Shown here piece after piece: positions 34,257 through 45,085 of a DNA stretch of 64,000 bases. This stretch comes from an uncultured Clostridia bacterium (GTDB taxonomy: Bacteria; Bacillota; Clostridia; TANB77; UBA1234): the NCBI GenBank assembly GCA_934149305.1, contig CAKPEF010000003.1, positions 1 through 64,000 of the forward strand, given 5' to 3'. How positions within the stretch are numbered: position 1 is the first letter of the stretch; every line of letters starts with the position of its first letter. The position numbers and the translations under genes are program-made. The notes under the pieces are model-generated. The model was not told the origin of the DNA and searched no databases. It was given only the letters and a program-made list of their open reading frames with translations.

Positions 34257-34391
34257 GTTACTATGCTGTCTTCAAAATAAAAGTATATATCTAATGTAAA
34301 TGTATGTTATGAAAATGTAGCTTAAGCTTAAGTGTGCTCCATAATAATATTAATGTTCAGTGTTTGTCATAAATTAAATCTAAATAGTAAC
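34257..34391 (+). mobile_element. Family-A element with 8-bp duplication in a terminator
   Basis: 135 bp with ends GTTACTATGCTGTCTTCA and TTAAATCTAAATAGTAAC. Flanked by the exact 8-bp repeat TCTTTTTT (34249-34256; 34392-34399), duplicated from the T tract of the rpmA terminator. Core AAAATGTAGCTTAAGCTTAA intact. The -10-like hexamer of other copies is altered here (ATTAAT). Confidence 0.85.
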
Positions 34392-34477
34392 TCTTTTTTG
34401 CCTCCCCGTAAGATTTAATGCCTAAAAATGTTGATAAAAATTGCAAAATGTGGTAACATATACGTAGTATTATGTAA

Positions 34478-35767
<1,290 letters not shown>

Positions 35768-35899
35768 AGTAGTAATAAAAAAGAGGACATGGTAGTAAGA
35801 TATGTATTAGAGAGTGTGAAGATTTAGCGTATAAAAACACTACTCTAAAATAACTAGCATGAGGTTTTTTACTTGCTTCATGAAGAAAGGGGTTATATT

Positions 35900-36160
35900 A
35901 TGGCAGTAGTAGAAATTTCATCATTTTTAATTACATCACTTGTTGGACTAATTGCGCTAATAAGAATTGCAAATGATGCTAGAAAGAGTATATGCTCCAT
36001 TATTTTAAATATAATGTTAGGAGGAACGCTATTTATCATTCTAAACATTATAGGTGTTACTATTACATTAAATCTTATTACAGGAGGCATAATAGCTTTC
36101 TTAGGTGTTCCGGGAGTAATATTACTAATAATACTAAAAACAATATTTAAAATATTTTAG
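35900..36160 (+). CDS. BofA-like pro-sigma-K processing inhibitor
   Basis: 86 residues with three hydrophobic segments. The C-terminal NLITGGIIAFLGVPGVILLIILK closely resembles the BofA pattern (N.lT....G.lGvPG..lLi.l). BofA holds the SpoIVFB protease inactive during sporulation. ATG 35900 follows AAAGGGG; an upstream in-frame ATG would add nine residues. Nine nt before murJ. The N-terminal half is less similar, so the family call is moderate. Confidence 0.72.
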   Translation: MAVVEISSFLITSLVGLIALIRIANDARKSICSIILNIMLGGTLFIILNIIGVTITLNLITGGIIAFLGVPGVILLIILKTIFKIF

Positions 36161-36169
36161 GAGAAACAA

Positions 36170-37696
36170 ATGAAAAAAAATATAATAAAAACTTTTGCAT
36201 TTATGTTTAGTGCAATGTTCTTGGCAAAAATATTAGGGCTTGCAAGAAACATTATCTTTGCTAAATTTTATGGGACTGGAATCGAAGCAACAGCATTTTT
36301 TACAGCATCAAGAATACCATTACAACTTTTAGATATAACATTAGGAGCTGCAATTTCATCAACATTTATTCCCGTATTTAATGAATATCTTAAAAAAAGT
36401 GGAAAAAATCGAGCGATAGAATTTGCAAATAACTTTTTAAATGTAGTAATAATAATAACAATGGTATTAACAATTTTAGGAACAATATTTGCACCATCTA
36501 TAGTAAATATAATAGCTCCAAATCTTGGAGCAGAAACTTATACGATAACAGTAAAACTATCTAGAATATTGTTTCCAATCATGATATTTACAGCTGTGGC
36601 ATTTGTTTTTGTAGGCTTTTTACAATCGATGGATGAATTCAATATTCCGGCAATAATAAGTGTAGTATCAAATGGAATACTAATATTGTATTTATTAACT
36701 TTTAATAATAAATTTGGAATAGTCGGAGTGGCGATTGCTATGGCAATTGGGTGGCTTACACAAGTTATTGTTCAATTGCCAAGTGTCAAGAAAAAAGGAT
36801 TCAAATATAGCCTAAAAATCAATTTTAAAGATGAAGGCTTAAAAAAGGTAGTTAAGCTAGCGATACCAACGCTTGTTAGTTCTTGGGTACAACCAATAAA
36901 TAATATAGTTAATTTAAGTTTGGCCTCAGGGTTAGAAGATGGTGCAGCTGTTTCTGCCATAGAATATGCATATAATATATATTTAATAGTTGTTGGTGTA
37001 TTTTCTTATACCCTTTCAAATATTGTATTTCCAGAGCTTTCAAAACTTAGCGCAGAAAATGAAACTGATAAGCTTAAAATAATTATAAAAAATGCACTTG
37101 AAGTAACTGCGCTATTTGTAATTCCAATGTCAATAGGTATAGCTTTTCTAAGTAGTGATATTATAAAAATAATCTATGAAAGGGGTGAGTTTACGACCCA
37201 ATCGACTTATTTAACATCAGGCGCATTAAGTTTTTATGCAATTGGAATGATTGGCTATGGAATTATGGAAATATTAAATAAAGTATTTTATGCTATGCAA
37301 GATGCAAAAACTCCAATGAAAACGAGCGGTATAGCCATTATATTAAATATTGTATTGAGTATAGTACTTGTTAAAGTTATGGGATATAGAGGATTACCAC
37401 TTGCAGCATCTATTGTATCAATAATTGTAGCAGCAATAATGATTTTGATAGCTTTTTCAAAAATTAAATTAAATTTTGAAAAAGAAAATATTTTAGAAAT
37501 AGTAAAATATATCATTGCGGGTGTTGTATTAGTAAGCGTACTGGCAATTGTCAATATATTTAAATTTGGTAGTATTTTAAAGATAGTTATATCAGTGCTT
37601 TTTGGTATGGCATCATATTTTGCAGTACTTTTCTTATTAAAATCAGAAATGATTGGTTATGCCATAAAACAAATAAAAGAAAAAATCAAATCGTAG
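36170..37696 (+). CDS. murJ: Lipid II flippase MurJ
   Basis: 508 residues, about 14 spans, MVF family of the MOP superfamily. Recognisable stretches: AKILGLARNIIFAKFYGTG, TFIPVFNEYL, IIYERGEFT (the conserved RG.F loop) and NKVFYAMQDAKTPMKTS. It flips lipid-linked peptidoglycan precursor, or another polyprenyl-linked glycan given its position before a polysaccharide cluster. Ribosome site GGAG. Ends at a strong terminator, so it is transcriptionally separate from the downstream genes. Confidence 0.9.
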   Translation: MKKNIIKTFAFMFSAMFLAKILGLARNIIFAKFYGTGIEATAFFTASRIPLQLLDITLGAAISSTFIPVFNEYLKKSGKNRAIEFANNFLNVVIIITMVLTILGTIFAPSIVNIIAPNLGAETYTITVKLSRILFPIMIFTAVAFVFVGFLQSMDEFNIPAIISVVSNGILILYLLTFNNKFGIVGVAIAMAIGWLTQVIVQLPSVKKKGFKYSLKINFKDEGLKKVVKLAIPTLVSSWVQPINNIVNLSLASGLEDGAAVSAIEYAYNIYLIVVGVFSYTLSNIVFPELSKLSAENETDKLKIIIKNALEVTALFVIPMSIGIAFLSSDIIKIIYERGEFTTQSTYLTSGALSFYAIGMIGYGIMEILNKVFYAMQDAKTPMKTSGIAIILNIVLSIVLVKVMGYRGLPLAASIVSIIVAAIMILIAFSKIKLNFEKENILEIVKYIIAGVVLVSVLAIVNIFKFGSILKIVISVLFGMASYFAVLFLLKSEMIGYAIKQIKEKIKS

Positions 37697-37718
37697 GTTT
37701 CTTAGCCTACGATTTTGC
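37688..37718 (+). terminator. Intrinsic terminator
   Basis: Arms AAATCGTAGG and CCTACGATTT then T-rich sequence, after murJ. Confidence 0.85.
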
Positions 37719-37824
37719 TTGTATAATTTAGCTTTTTTGTATATAATATCTATATCAAAATCAAAAAGCATTACTATAAAAAATGCTTAAATTTCAGTAC
37801 ATAAAAATTAAAGGATAGGTATTT

Positions 37825-39237
37825 ATGGATAAGATTATAAAAGAAAGTTTTATATATAAAATAATAATTAGCATATCAAATTGGTTTAACAAAATTTGTT
37901 CAAACAGTTTGCTTATTAATATCTTTTTAACTGAAACAAAAGAAAAAAGAGAAGAGATATACAAAAATAGTTTAATTTCAAAAATATTTGAAATCATTTT
38001 AAACTTCTTTAGAAAAATAGCAAAAAAGATAAAGCTAGACAAGTTATTACAAAACAGCATATTTGTTAAGCCTATCATATGGGTTACATTTGTTGTTGCT
38101 TTAACGCCATTTTTACCAACAATGGCAGTATTATTGTTAGTTTTGTTGTCACTTGGCTCGTTATTTTTAAAAGCAGTAACGCAAGAAGACTTTAAATTTA
38201 GATATTCAAGCATGAACATATGGATTTTACTTTTGGTGTTAGTTTATTTTGTTTCTGCTGTTACATCTATTTCAAAATTAGAAAGTAGAAATATTTTCAT
38301 GCTTATCACGGCTTTTATATTGTTTTATTTTATTTTAATAAATTCTGCAGATACAAAATCAAAATTGAAAATGCTAATATATGTATTTATAATATCAGCA
38401 ACATGTGCATCAATATATGGAATATATCAATATAAATTTGGTGATGTATACTCACAAGCCTGGATAGATGAAGATAAATTTGAAGATATACGAATGAGAG
38501 TCTATTCAACATTTGAAAATCCTAATGTTTTTGGAGAATACTTAATACTTGTTATACCAATAATTGCGGCTCTTATTTTTGATGAAAAAGGCTTCATGAA
38601 AAAGCTTATTTTATTTGGAATGTTTGCAATAAACTGTTTAGCACTTATATACACATTCTCTAGAGGTTGTTGGCTTGGAATTATTTTTGGCATAGCAATA
38701 TTAGCAATTATTATGGATCGTAGATTTATATTGCTTGGAATAATAGCACTTTTAGCGTCACCGCTAATCTTGCCGGAAACAATAATAAATAGATTTATGA
38801 GCATAGGAGATATGACAGATTCATCAACATCGTATAGAGTATATATTTGGTTTGGAACAATTGCTATGCTTAAAGATTATTGGCTTTCTGGAGTTGGACT
38901 TGGAATTACAAGCTTTAATAGGGTATATCCGATATATTCGTATAATGGCGTTGTTGCACCGCACTCACATAATTTGTACTTGCAACTAATGGCAGAACAC
39001 GGAATTGTAGGGTTTATTATTTTTATTGAAATAATTTATAATTTTTATAAAGAAGCAGCAATATCTATGTCAAAAAGAAAAAATATAGTACTTGCAGGAA
39101 TAATATCTGGAATGGCAGGCTTTTTGTTAGAGAGTATGTTTGATTATACATGGTACAATTATAGAGTAATATTGATATTTTGGACAGTAATAGCACTTGG
39201 AAGTGCGATGTCAGAAATAAATAAAAAAGAAGAATGA
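37825..39237 (+). CDS. O-antigen ligase/polymerase-like membrane protein
   Basis: 470 residues, about 10-12 spans after a basic N-terminal cytoplasmic stretch of about 85 residues. The Wzy_C-type loop includes GVGLGITSFNRVYP and APHSHNLYLQLMAEHGIVG, with the His typical of the ligase/polymerase family. It would polymerise or transfer a polyprenyl-linked polysaccharide outside the membrane. First gene of a cluster continuing to 43807. Ribosome site AAAGGATAGG. Confidence 0.82.
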   Translation: MDKIIKESFIYKIIISISNWFNKICSNSLLINIFLTETKEKREEIYKNSLISKIFEIILNFFRKIAKKIKLDKLLQNSIFVKPIIWVTFVVALTPFLPTMAVLLLVLLSLGSLFLKAVTQEDFKFRYSSMNIWILLLVLVYFVSAVTSISKLESRNIFMLITAFILFYFILINSADTKSKLKMLIYVFIISATCASIYGIYQYKFGDVYSQAWIDEDKFEDIRMRVYSTFENPNVFGEYLILVIPIIAALIFDEKGFMKKLILFGMFAINCLALIYTFSRGCWLGIIFGIAILAIIMDRRFILLGIIALLASPLILPETIINRFMSIGDMTDSSTSYRVYIWFGTIAMLKDYWLSGVGLGITSFNRVYPIYSYNGVVAPHSHNLYLQLMAEHGIVGFIIFIEIIYNFYKEAAISMSKRKNIVLAGIISGMAGFLLESMFDYTWYNYRVILIFWTVIALGSAMSEINKKEE

Positions 39238-39250
39238 AAGGAAATTTATT

Positions 39251-40840
39251 ATGATTAAAGTCGTAAATGTTATTAGTGATACTAACATAGGAGGAGCAGG
39301 CAAGTGCGTAATAAACTTTGCTAGAAATTATAATCAAAAAAAATATGATGTTTCAGTAGTAGTTCCAAAAGGCAGTGCTTTAATTGGTGAACTAGAAAAA
39401 ACACCTTTAAAAATAATAGAAATAGATGGAATCAAAGACAAATCATTAGACATAAAAGCACTATTCAAACTAATAAAAATATTAAAAGCAGAAGAGCCGG
39501 ACATAGTTCATACACACGCAACGAGTATTGCTAGAGTTGCTGCGAAATTTGTTGATGGCACAAGAATAATCTATACAAGACATTGCGCTTATCCTGTAAG
39601 TAATAGAATAAAAAAAGGATTAGGAAAGGTTTTATATAAAAACATCAACGAGCTTTTAGCAGATAGAATAATTGCTGTTTCGTATGCTGTCGAAGAAAAT
39701 TTGTTAGAGGGTGGAATATCTAAGGAGAAAATAGACACATTTTTTAATGGCGTTGAAAAGGTAGAAGCGACAAGTGATGAAGCTAAAAGGGCGTTAAGAG
39801 AACAATATGGTATAAAAGATGATGATTATGTTATTGGAATTGTAGCTAGACTTGAAGAAGTTAAAGGACATGAAACATTTATAGACGCTGCTAAAATTCT
39901 ACTAAAAGAAAACAAAATTAAAGCAAAGTTCTTGATACTAGGAACAGGAACATATGAAGAAAAATTAAAAAATAAAGTTAAAGAATTAAAATTAGAAAAA
40001 GAAATAATATTCACAGGCTTTGTGAAAAATGTTGGCGACTATTTAAACATAATGGATGTTCAGGTAAATTGTTCATTTGGAACAGAAGCATCTAGCCTTT
40101 CATTATTAGAGGGAATGAGTATAGGAGTGCCTGCGGTGGTTTCAAATTATGGCGGAAATCCATATTTAATATCTGATGGTGAAAATGGATATATCGTGCC
40201 AATAAAATCACCAGAAAGAACAGCAAATGCTATTTTAAAGATACTAAAAAATGATGATGTTAGAAAACATATGAATGAAAAAGCAGTAGAAATATATAAT
40301 GATAAATTTACTATAGAAAGATATGTGAATAATGTACAAAATGTATATGAAAAAGTAATGAGTGAACCAAAATCAAAAAGAATCAATACATTAGATATAT
40401 TCATAATATTACTTGTATTCGTTTCTTGCCTTGTTGGGTATAAATTTATAGGAATGGCGGATAAAACCACAGAGGTTGCAAATACAAATTCAAGTAAAGT
40501 AGTGTATACAATAAAAACAACAGAAACAATTCCTGAAGTTTTTGATATGATAGAAGTTGGAACAAAAATATATGAAAGTAGCAAAAATTATTATTTAGGT
40601 ACAGTTATAAACAAAGAAAGCACCAAGACTGTTAAATATGGTGTTGATATAAAGAAAGGTAAATATGTAGAAAACGAATTAGAAGACTATGTAGATATAA
40701 TATTAACAATAGATGCAAATGCACAATACACAGATCAAAATATAGAAATCGGAGAATTCAGTCCAAAGGTTGGAAAAGAAGTAAATGTGAAAGGAAAGGG
40801 TTATGCAGCACATGGCTACATAATCTCTATAGAAAGATAG
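39251..40840 (+). CDS. GT4 glycosyltransferase fused to a DUF4330-like domain
   Basis: 529 residues. Residues 1 to about 375 are a GT-B family 4 enzyme (NIGGAGKCVINFAR, VARLEEVKGHETFI, ASSLSLLEGMSIGVPAVVS with the donor-binding Glu). Then comes RINTLDIFIILLVFVSCLVGYKF, a membrane span like the start of DUF4330 proteins, and an outside domain (VVYTIKTTETIPEVFDMIEVGTKIYES) matching the next gene's protein. A cytoplasmic transferase is thus tethered to an extracytoplasmic sensor or scaffold domain. No frameshift; the fusion is genuine in this sequence. Confidence 0.82.
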   Translation: MIKVVNVISDTNIGGAGKCVINFARNYNQKKYDVSVVVPKGSALIGELEKTPLKIIEIDGIKDKSLDIKALFKLIKILKAEEPDIVHTHATSIARVAAKFVDGTRIIYTRHCAYPVSNRIKKGLGKVLYKNINELLADRIIAVSYAVEENLLEGGISKEKIDTFFNGVEKVEATSDEAKRALREQYGIKDDDYVIGIVARLEEVKGHETFIDAAKILLKENKIKAKFLILGTGTYEEKLKNKVKELKLEKEIIFTGFVKNVGDYLNIMDVQVNCSFGTEASSLSLLEGMSIGVPAVVSNYGGNPYLISDGENGYIVPIKSPERTANAILKILKNDDVRKHMNEKAVEIYNDKFTIERYVNNVQNVYEKVMSEPKSKRINTLDIFIILLVFVSCLVGYKFIGMADKTTEVANTNSSKVVYTIKTTETIPEVFDMIEVGTKIYESSKNYYLGTVINKESTKTVKYGVDIKKGKYVENELEDYVDIILTIDANAQYTDQNIEIGEFSPKVGKEVNVKGKGYAAHGYIISIER

Positions 40841-40849
40841 GTGAAAAAC

Positions 40850-41338
40850 ATGAAAAAACGCAAAATAAATCCAATAGATTTAGGTGTAATTATTGTACTA
40901 ATTCTATTAGTTGTTGCCATAGTTTTTAAATATAAAAAATTCAATGCTGATGATGGTGGAGTAACATCAAAGATTGATAAGATAATTTATGAAATGTCTT
41001 TTACAGGGGTAAGAGATTATACAACAGACGCATTTGAATCAGGTGATACTGTGTATGACTCGCAGACAAATGTTGCAATAGGAAAAATTACAGAAAAAAA
41101 TATAGAAAACTCAAAAGAATATGAATTCATGGAAAATGGTACAGCTGTAAAAACAGAGGTGCCAGGAAAGTATGATTTGAAGCTAAAAATAGAAACAGAA
41201 GGAATGATAAACACAAGTGGTTACTATGCTAACAAAACAGTTGAATTAAAAGTGGGAAGTGAAAAAACAATAGAAACCAAGTATGTAAAAAGTACAGGAA
41301 GAATAGCAAGTATAGAAAGTGGAAGTCAAAATAAATAA
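40850..41338 (+). CDS. DUF4330-family membrane protein
   Basis: 162 residues. KINPIDLGVIIVLILLVVAIVFKY is a membrane anchor, followed by an external domain with YEMSFTGVRDYTTDAFESGDTVYDS and IGKITEKN. The same layout ends the upstream GT4 fusion, so the two may pair outside the membrane. ATG 40850 follows AGGTG. An FESGD and a terminal IESGS recall the Ser-Gly-acidic motif found in other exported proteins here. Role in polysaccharide assembly is inferred from the cluster. Confidence 0.75.
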   Translation: MKKRKINPIDLGVIIVLILLVVAIVFKYKKFNADDGGVTSKIDKIIYEMSFTGVRDYTTDAFESGDTVYDSQTNVAIGKITEKNIENSKEYEFMENGTAVKTEVPGKYDLKLKIETEGMINTSGYYANKTVELKVGSEKTIETKYVKSTGRIASIESGSQNK

Positions 41339-41355
41339 CATAGGATGTGAAAAGA

Positions 41356-42642
41356 ATGTTTTTATATAACATAGCAAGAAAGGCAAATGCACAAATAAAA
41401 AAATACAAAAAAATGCAAAATGGCAAATATCTTTCTCCATGTAGGAGAATAGAATTCGTAAATCCACCCGCTGAAGGAAAATTCGTAGCAATGACATTTG
41501 ATGATGGTCCAACAACATACAAAACAACAAGCAATAAAGAAAAAGGGCTAACAGAAGCTTTGTGCGAGATAATGAAAAAATATGATGCAAAAGGAACCTT
41601 CGATGTAATAGGAACAACAAAAGAAAACTATCCAGATGAAGAGGGAAAAATAGGAGATTTCACATGGAGTGGAGTGCATTATGACCATTATCCAATGTAT
41701 AATGCGGATGATGAAGCTGGTGCAATAAACAAGCCGGATTTAATAAAGAAAATATTAGAAGACGGACATGAAATAAGTAGTCACACTTATGCTCATAGAT
41801 TATTTGGTCCAATGAGAGCTGTGTATGGAAAAAGAAATCATTTTATGACTTTAGATGAAGTTGTAGAAGACCTAAACAAACTGCACAAATATATGAAAGA
41901 AAAATTTAATTATGATATAAAACTCTCGAGACCACCTCACTATATAGATAAAATACCAGATGGAAGTACATCTTACGATGCATACAGAATAATGGGGTAT
42001 AACTATATGGCAGCAAGTTTTGATGGCGCAGGCTGGCAACCGCTAGAGACATATGAAAAAGAAGTAAATGCTATGATAGAACCATTAAAAGTAGCATTAG
42101 AGAAAGATGAAAATTCGTTAAACGGAAAAATAATATTCCAAAAAGATGGGTGTAATATGAATCTTAGAACACCAGTTGCAGATGCATTAGAAGAACAGCT
42201 AAAATTATTAAAAGAATATGGTTATAAAGTTATAACAGTATCCGACTTACTTAAAATGTCTCCATTCGAAGATTTGAAAAATACATGCAGTGAAATGAAA
42301 TATATAAAAGAACTTTTAGAAAAAAATCATACAATAGCTTACAAAAATAATACATTTGCACCAGACAGAATTATTACTGCAGATGAATTTATGATAATGT
42401 GCACAAAACCAGAATTATTTATGCAAAACAAAAAGATGACATACAAAGATTTGACAGAGATAGCAAGAAAAAATGCATCAAAAGAAAATATAAACTTAAA
42501 GGTTGCAAACGGTAATGAAATGTTAAATATAGCTTCAAAATTAGGAATAGATATAGAAGAAAACAAACTGAAAGACAAAGAAAAAGTAAAACGAATAGAA
42601 GCTATTGAACTTATTGCTAAAATTTCAGAAAAGGTAGGATAA
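41356..42642 (+). CDS. Polysaccharide deacetylase (NodB fold)
   Basis: 428 residues. TFDDGP (catalytic Asp and metal Asp), SSHTYAH (two metal His) and LSRPPHY give the carbohydrate esterase 4 site. The C-terminal 110 residues contain NNTFAPDRIITADEFMIM and VANGNEMLNIASKLGI, resembling SLH-like modules that anchor proteins to the wall. No obvious signal peptide, so export is uncertain. GTG 41347 is an alternative start; ATG 41356 is better spaced from GGATG. Probably de-N-acetylates the cluster's polymer. Confidence 0.82.
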   Translation: MFLYNIARKANAQIKKYKKMQNGKYLSPCRRIEFVNPPAEGKFVAMTFDDGPTTYKTTSNKEKGLTEALCEIMKKYDAKGTFDVIGTTKENYPDEEGKIGDFTWSGVHYDHYPMYNADDEAGAINKPDLIKKILEDGHEISSHTYAHRLFGPMRAVYGKRNHFMTLDEVVEDLNKLHKYMKEKFNYDIKLSRPPHYIDKIPDGSTSYDAYRIMGYNYMAASFDGAGWQPLETYEKEVNAMIEPLKVALEKDENSLNGKIIFQKDGCNMNLRTPVADALEEQLKLLKEYGYKVITVSDLLKMSPFEDLKNTCSEMKYIKELLEKNHTIAYKNNTFAPDRIITADEFMIMCTKPELFMQNKKMTYKDLTEIARKNASKENINLKVANGNEMLNIASKLGIDIEENKLKDKEKVKRIEAIELIAKISEKVG

Positions 42643-42643
42643 A

Positions 42644-43807
42644 ATGATAAATGTTATTGTAACAGATGTAAAATATCGAATGGCACTAGCACCTATAAGA
42701 GAATTAGCTAAAAAGGGATACGGTATAATAGCTGCTGATTTTGAAAATGTACCTAATAAAGAAAGGCTTGGAAATTATTCGAAATACATAAAAAGCAAAA
42801 TAAGTTTGAGTGAATCTGAAGAAAAATTCGTAGAAGATGTAAAAGAGATTTGCAAAACTGAAAGAAATATTTTATTGCCAGTGAATAGAAAATCTTTAAC
42901 GAAAGTTATAGAAAATAGTAATGAACTTAGCAAATATTGTGACTTTTTAGTGCCTACCAAAAAAGCGCTAGAACTGGCAGATGATAAAAATACAATATGT
43001 CAAATAGCTAAAAAAGTAGGGGTGCCAGTTCCTAAAACTACTTCGCTTGAAGAACATAAAGACATAAATGAAATGGCAAAAAGTGTGAACTATCCATGCA
43101 TAATAAAATATAGAAATGGCGAAGCAATGGGCAAAAAGCCAAAAGATAGATATAAGATAGTAAACAACGAAGAAGAATTTATAAAAGCATACACAGAAAT
43201 GGATAAAATAGATAAAAATCCAATAGCATCAGATTATATAAAAGGACATGATATAGGAATCGCAGTTGTTGTTAATAAAGAGCATAAAATAGTAGATTTT
43301 ATATGTTATGAAAGTTATAGAGAATACCCAATAGAAGGTGGACCAACATGTTTTTTAAAAACGATTTTTAGCAGAAAACTATTAACATATGCAAGCAGAT
43401 TATTAGAAGAAATAGAATTCACTGGAATAGCAATGCTTGATTTTAAGGGCACAGTAGATAAACCATATTTTCTTGAGATAAATCCTAGAGTATGGGGAAG
43501 TGCAAATGTAGTGGATGTAAGTAAATCGACATTTTTCGAAAGCTATGTAAAAGCAGCAAAAAATGAAAAAGAGCCAGTAAATATAGAAAAATGCGAAGCA
43601 ACATATAAAAGAAATACCAAAATGCGCTTCACACCACAAAGCTTTGCATGTTTTATGTCACATATGAAAAAGTCAAAACACAAAATTAAGATTTTTTGTC
43701 AATATTTAGCATCTTTTTTTGATGTAACGGTAAAAGATGGCTTATTTGCATTAAATGATGTAAAGCCATATGTAAGATATATATTGAACACATTAAAAAG
43801 AATTTAA
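42644..43807 (+). CDS. ATP-grasp ligase
   Basis: 387 residues. Pre-ATP-grasp domain (INVIVTDVKYRMALAPIRELAKKGYGIIAAD), then PCIIKYRNGEAMGKKP and a C-terminal LDFKGTVDKPYFLEINPRVWGSA with the metal-binding Glu and Asn. This is the carboxylate-amine ligase layout found beside polysaccharide genes; it may attach an amino acid to a sugar acid. One nt after the deacetylase stop, so clearly the same operon. Product unknown. Confidence 0.75.
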   Translation: MINVIVTDVKYRMALAPIRELAKKGYGIIAADFENVPNKERLGNYSKYIKSKISLSESEEKFVEDVKEICKTERNILLPVNRKSLTKVIENSNELSKYCDFLVPTKKALELADDKNTICQIAKKVGVPVPKTTSLEEHKDINEMAKSVNYPCIIKYRNGEAMGKKPKDRYKIVNNEEEFIKAYTEMDKIDKNPIASDYIKGHDIGIAVVVNKEHKIVDFICYESYREYPIEGGPTCFLKTIFSRKLLTYASRLLEEIEFTGIAMLDFKGTVDKPYFLEINPRVWGSANVVDVSKSTFFESYVKAAKNEKEPVNIEKCEATYKRNTKMRFTPQSFACFMSHMKKSKHKIKIFCQYLASFFDVTVKDGLFALNDVKPYVRYILNTLKRI

Positions 43808-43880
43808 TAGCGTATGCATCGAGCGCTAAAAAACAAATGTAAATATATACCAAGCCAAGCGATAATTTTGTTAAATTTTG

Positions 43881-43909
43881 TTGACAGAAACGAAAAAGCG
43901 TGATAAAAT
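43881..43909 (+). promoter_or_regulatory. Promoter of rpmG-secE-nusG-rpl operon
   Basis: TTGACA (43881-43886), 17-nt spacer, TAAAAT (43904-43909). Confidence 0.8.
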
Positions 43910-43983
43910 GAGCTAGCAAACCACGTAAAGGTTCTTTTTTTTTGAAGAATTATTGTGAGAAGAGCACTTTGGAGGTGTAAGAA

Positions 43984-44133
43984 ATGAGAGATAAAATAAC
44001 ATTAGCATGTACAGAATGCAAACAAAGAAATTATGATACAAAGAAAAACAAAAAAAATGATCCAGACAGAATCGAAATGAAAAAGTATTGTAAATTCTGC
44101 AAAAAGCATACAGAACATAAAGAAACAAAATAA
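43984..44133 (+). CDS. rpmG: 50S ribosomal protein L33
   Basis: 49 residues. [15 protein letters not shown] and [15 protein letters not shown] show the zinc-ribbon form with two CXXC pairs. Ribosome site GGAGGTG. The classical neighbour of secE-nusG in Bacillota. Its zinc-binding form matters in zinc homeostasis because zinc-free paralogues replace it in starved cells. Confidence 0.97.
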   Translation: MRDKITLACTECKQRNYDTKKNKKNDPDRIEMKKYCKFCKKHTEHKETK

Positions 44134-44153
44134 TTTGTAAAGGTGTGAATAAT

Positions 44154-44492
44154 ATGCAAGAAGAAAACAAGAATAAGAAAAGTTTTCACCAAGGAATGAA
44201 GGCTGAATTAAAAAAAGTTGTCTGGCCTACTGGAAAGCAAGTAGTAAAAAGCACATTTGCAACAATAAGTTTTGTTTTACTAATTTCAGTAATATTGATA
44301 GTGTTCAATTATGCATTTAGCTTTATAAACACTAAATGGTTTGACTTAGTATTAGGTAGAAAGACAAATAATACTAATCAAGAACAAATAATAAACAAAT
44401 CAGGAGACGCATTAGAAAGCGGAGATATTATTTCAGAATTAACTTCTGGTGAGAGTGGCGAGAGCAACACAAATGTTGAAAGTGGCGAATAA
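44154..44492 (+). CDS. secE: Preprotein translocase subunit SecE, with acidic C-terminal tail
   Basis: 112 residues, longer than the usual 60-75. The core is standard (MKAELKKVVWPTGKQVVKSTF, then one membrane span). The extra tail is low-complexity, with repeats of SGD and SGE (SGDALESGDIISELTSGE...). The tail should project outside the membrane. Ribosome site AAAGGTG. Confidence 0.93.
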   Translation: MQEENKNKKSFHQGMKAELKKVVWPTGKQVVKSTFATISFVLLISVILIVFNYAFSFINTKWFDLVLGRKTNNTNQEQIINKSGDALESGDIISELTSGESGESNTNVESGE

Positions 44493-44530
44493 AATGGTAA
44501 CTTACATAAACTAATAAAAGGAGGAGTAAA

Positions 44531-45070
44531 ATGCCTCAAGATGAAAATAAGAATTCAGAAGTTGCTAGATGGTATGTTGTGCATACATATTCTGGTTATG
44601 AAAATAAAGTAAAAGATACTTTAGAAAAAGCCGTTGATAATAGACAAATGCAACATTTAGTTCAAGAGATAGTTGTTCCAATGGAAGAACAAATTGAAAT
44701 AAAAGATGACAAGAGGAAAACAACATTAAAAAAGGTATTTCCAGGTTATGTCTTGATAAAAATGATTCTAACAGAAGAGTCATGGCACATTGTAAGAAAT
44801 GTTAGAGGTGTAACAGGGTTTGTAGGAGCTGGAGGAAAGCCAGTTCCACTAACTGATGAAGAAATCAGAGAAATGGGATTCGAAAAAGTTCCAGTAAATA
44901 TTGATTATGCAGTTGGTGATACAGTAAAAATAATATCAGGTCCATTAGAAAGTTTCGTTGGCGTAGTACAAGAAATTAGTATGGAAAAAGAGAAAGTAAG
45001 AGTTTTAGTTTCTATGTTTGGAAGAGAAACTCCAGTAGAACTAGAATTTTCACAAATACAGAAAATGTAG
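44531..45070 (+). CDS. nusG: Transcription antitermination factor NusG
   Basis: 179 residues. ARWYVVHTYSGYENKV begins the NGN domain; the KOW domain contains GDTVKIISGPLESFVGVV. Couples RNA polymerase to ribosomes and modulates pausing and termination. Ribosome site AGGAGG. Confidence 0.97.
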   Translation: MPQDENKNSEVARWYVVHTYSGYENKVKDTLEKAVDNRQMQHLVQEIVVPMEEQIEIKDDKRKTTLKKVFPGYVLIKMILTEESWHIVRNVRGVTGFVGAGGKPVPLTDEEIREMGFEKVPVNIDYAVGDTVKIISGPLESFVGVVQEISMEKEKVRVLVSMFGRETPVELEFSQIQKM

Positions 45071-45085
45071 TAGGAGGTGTTCAAA

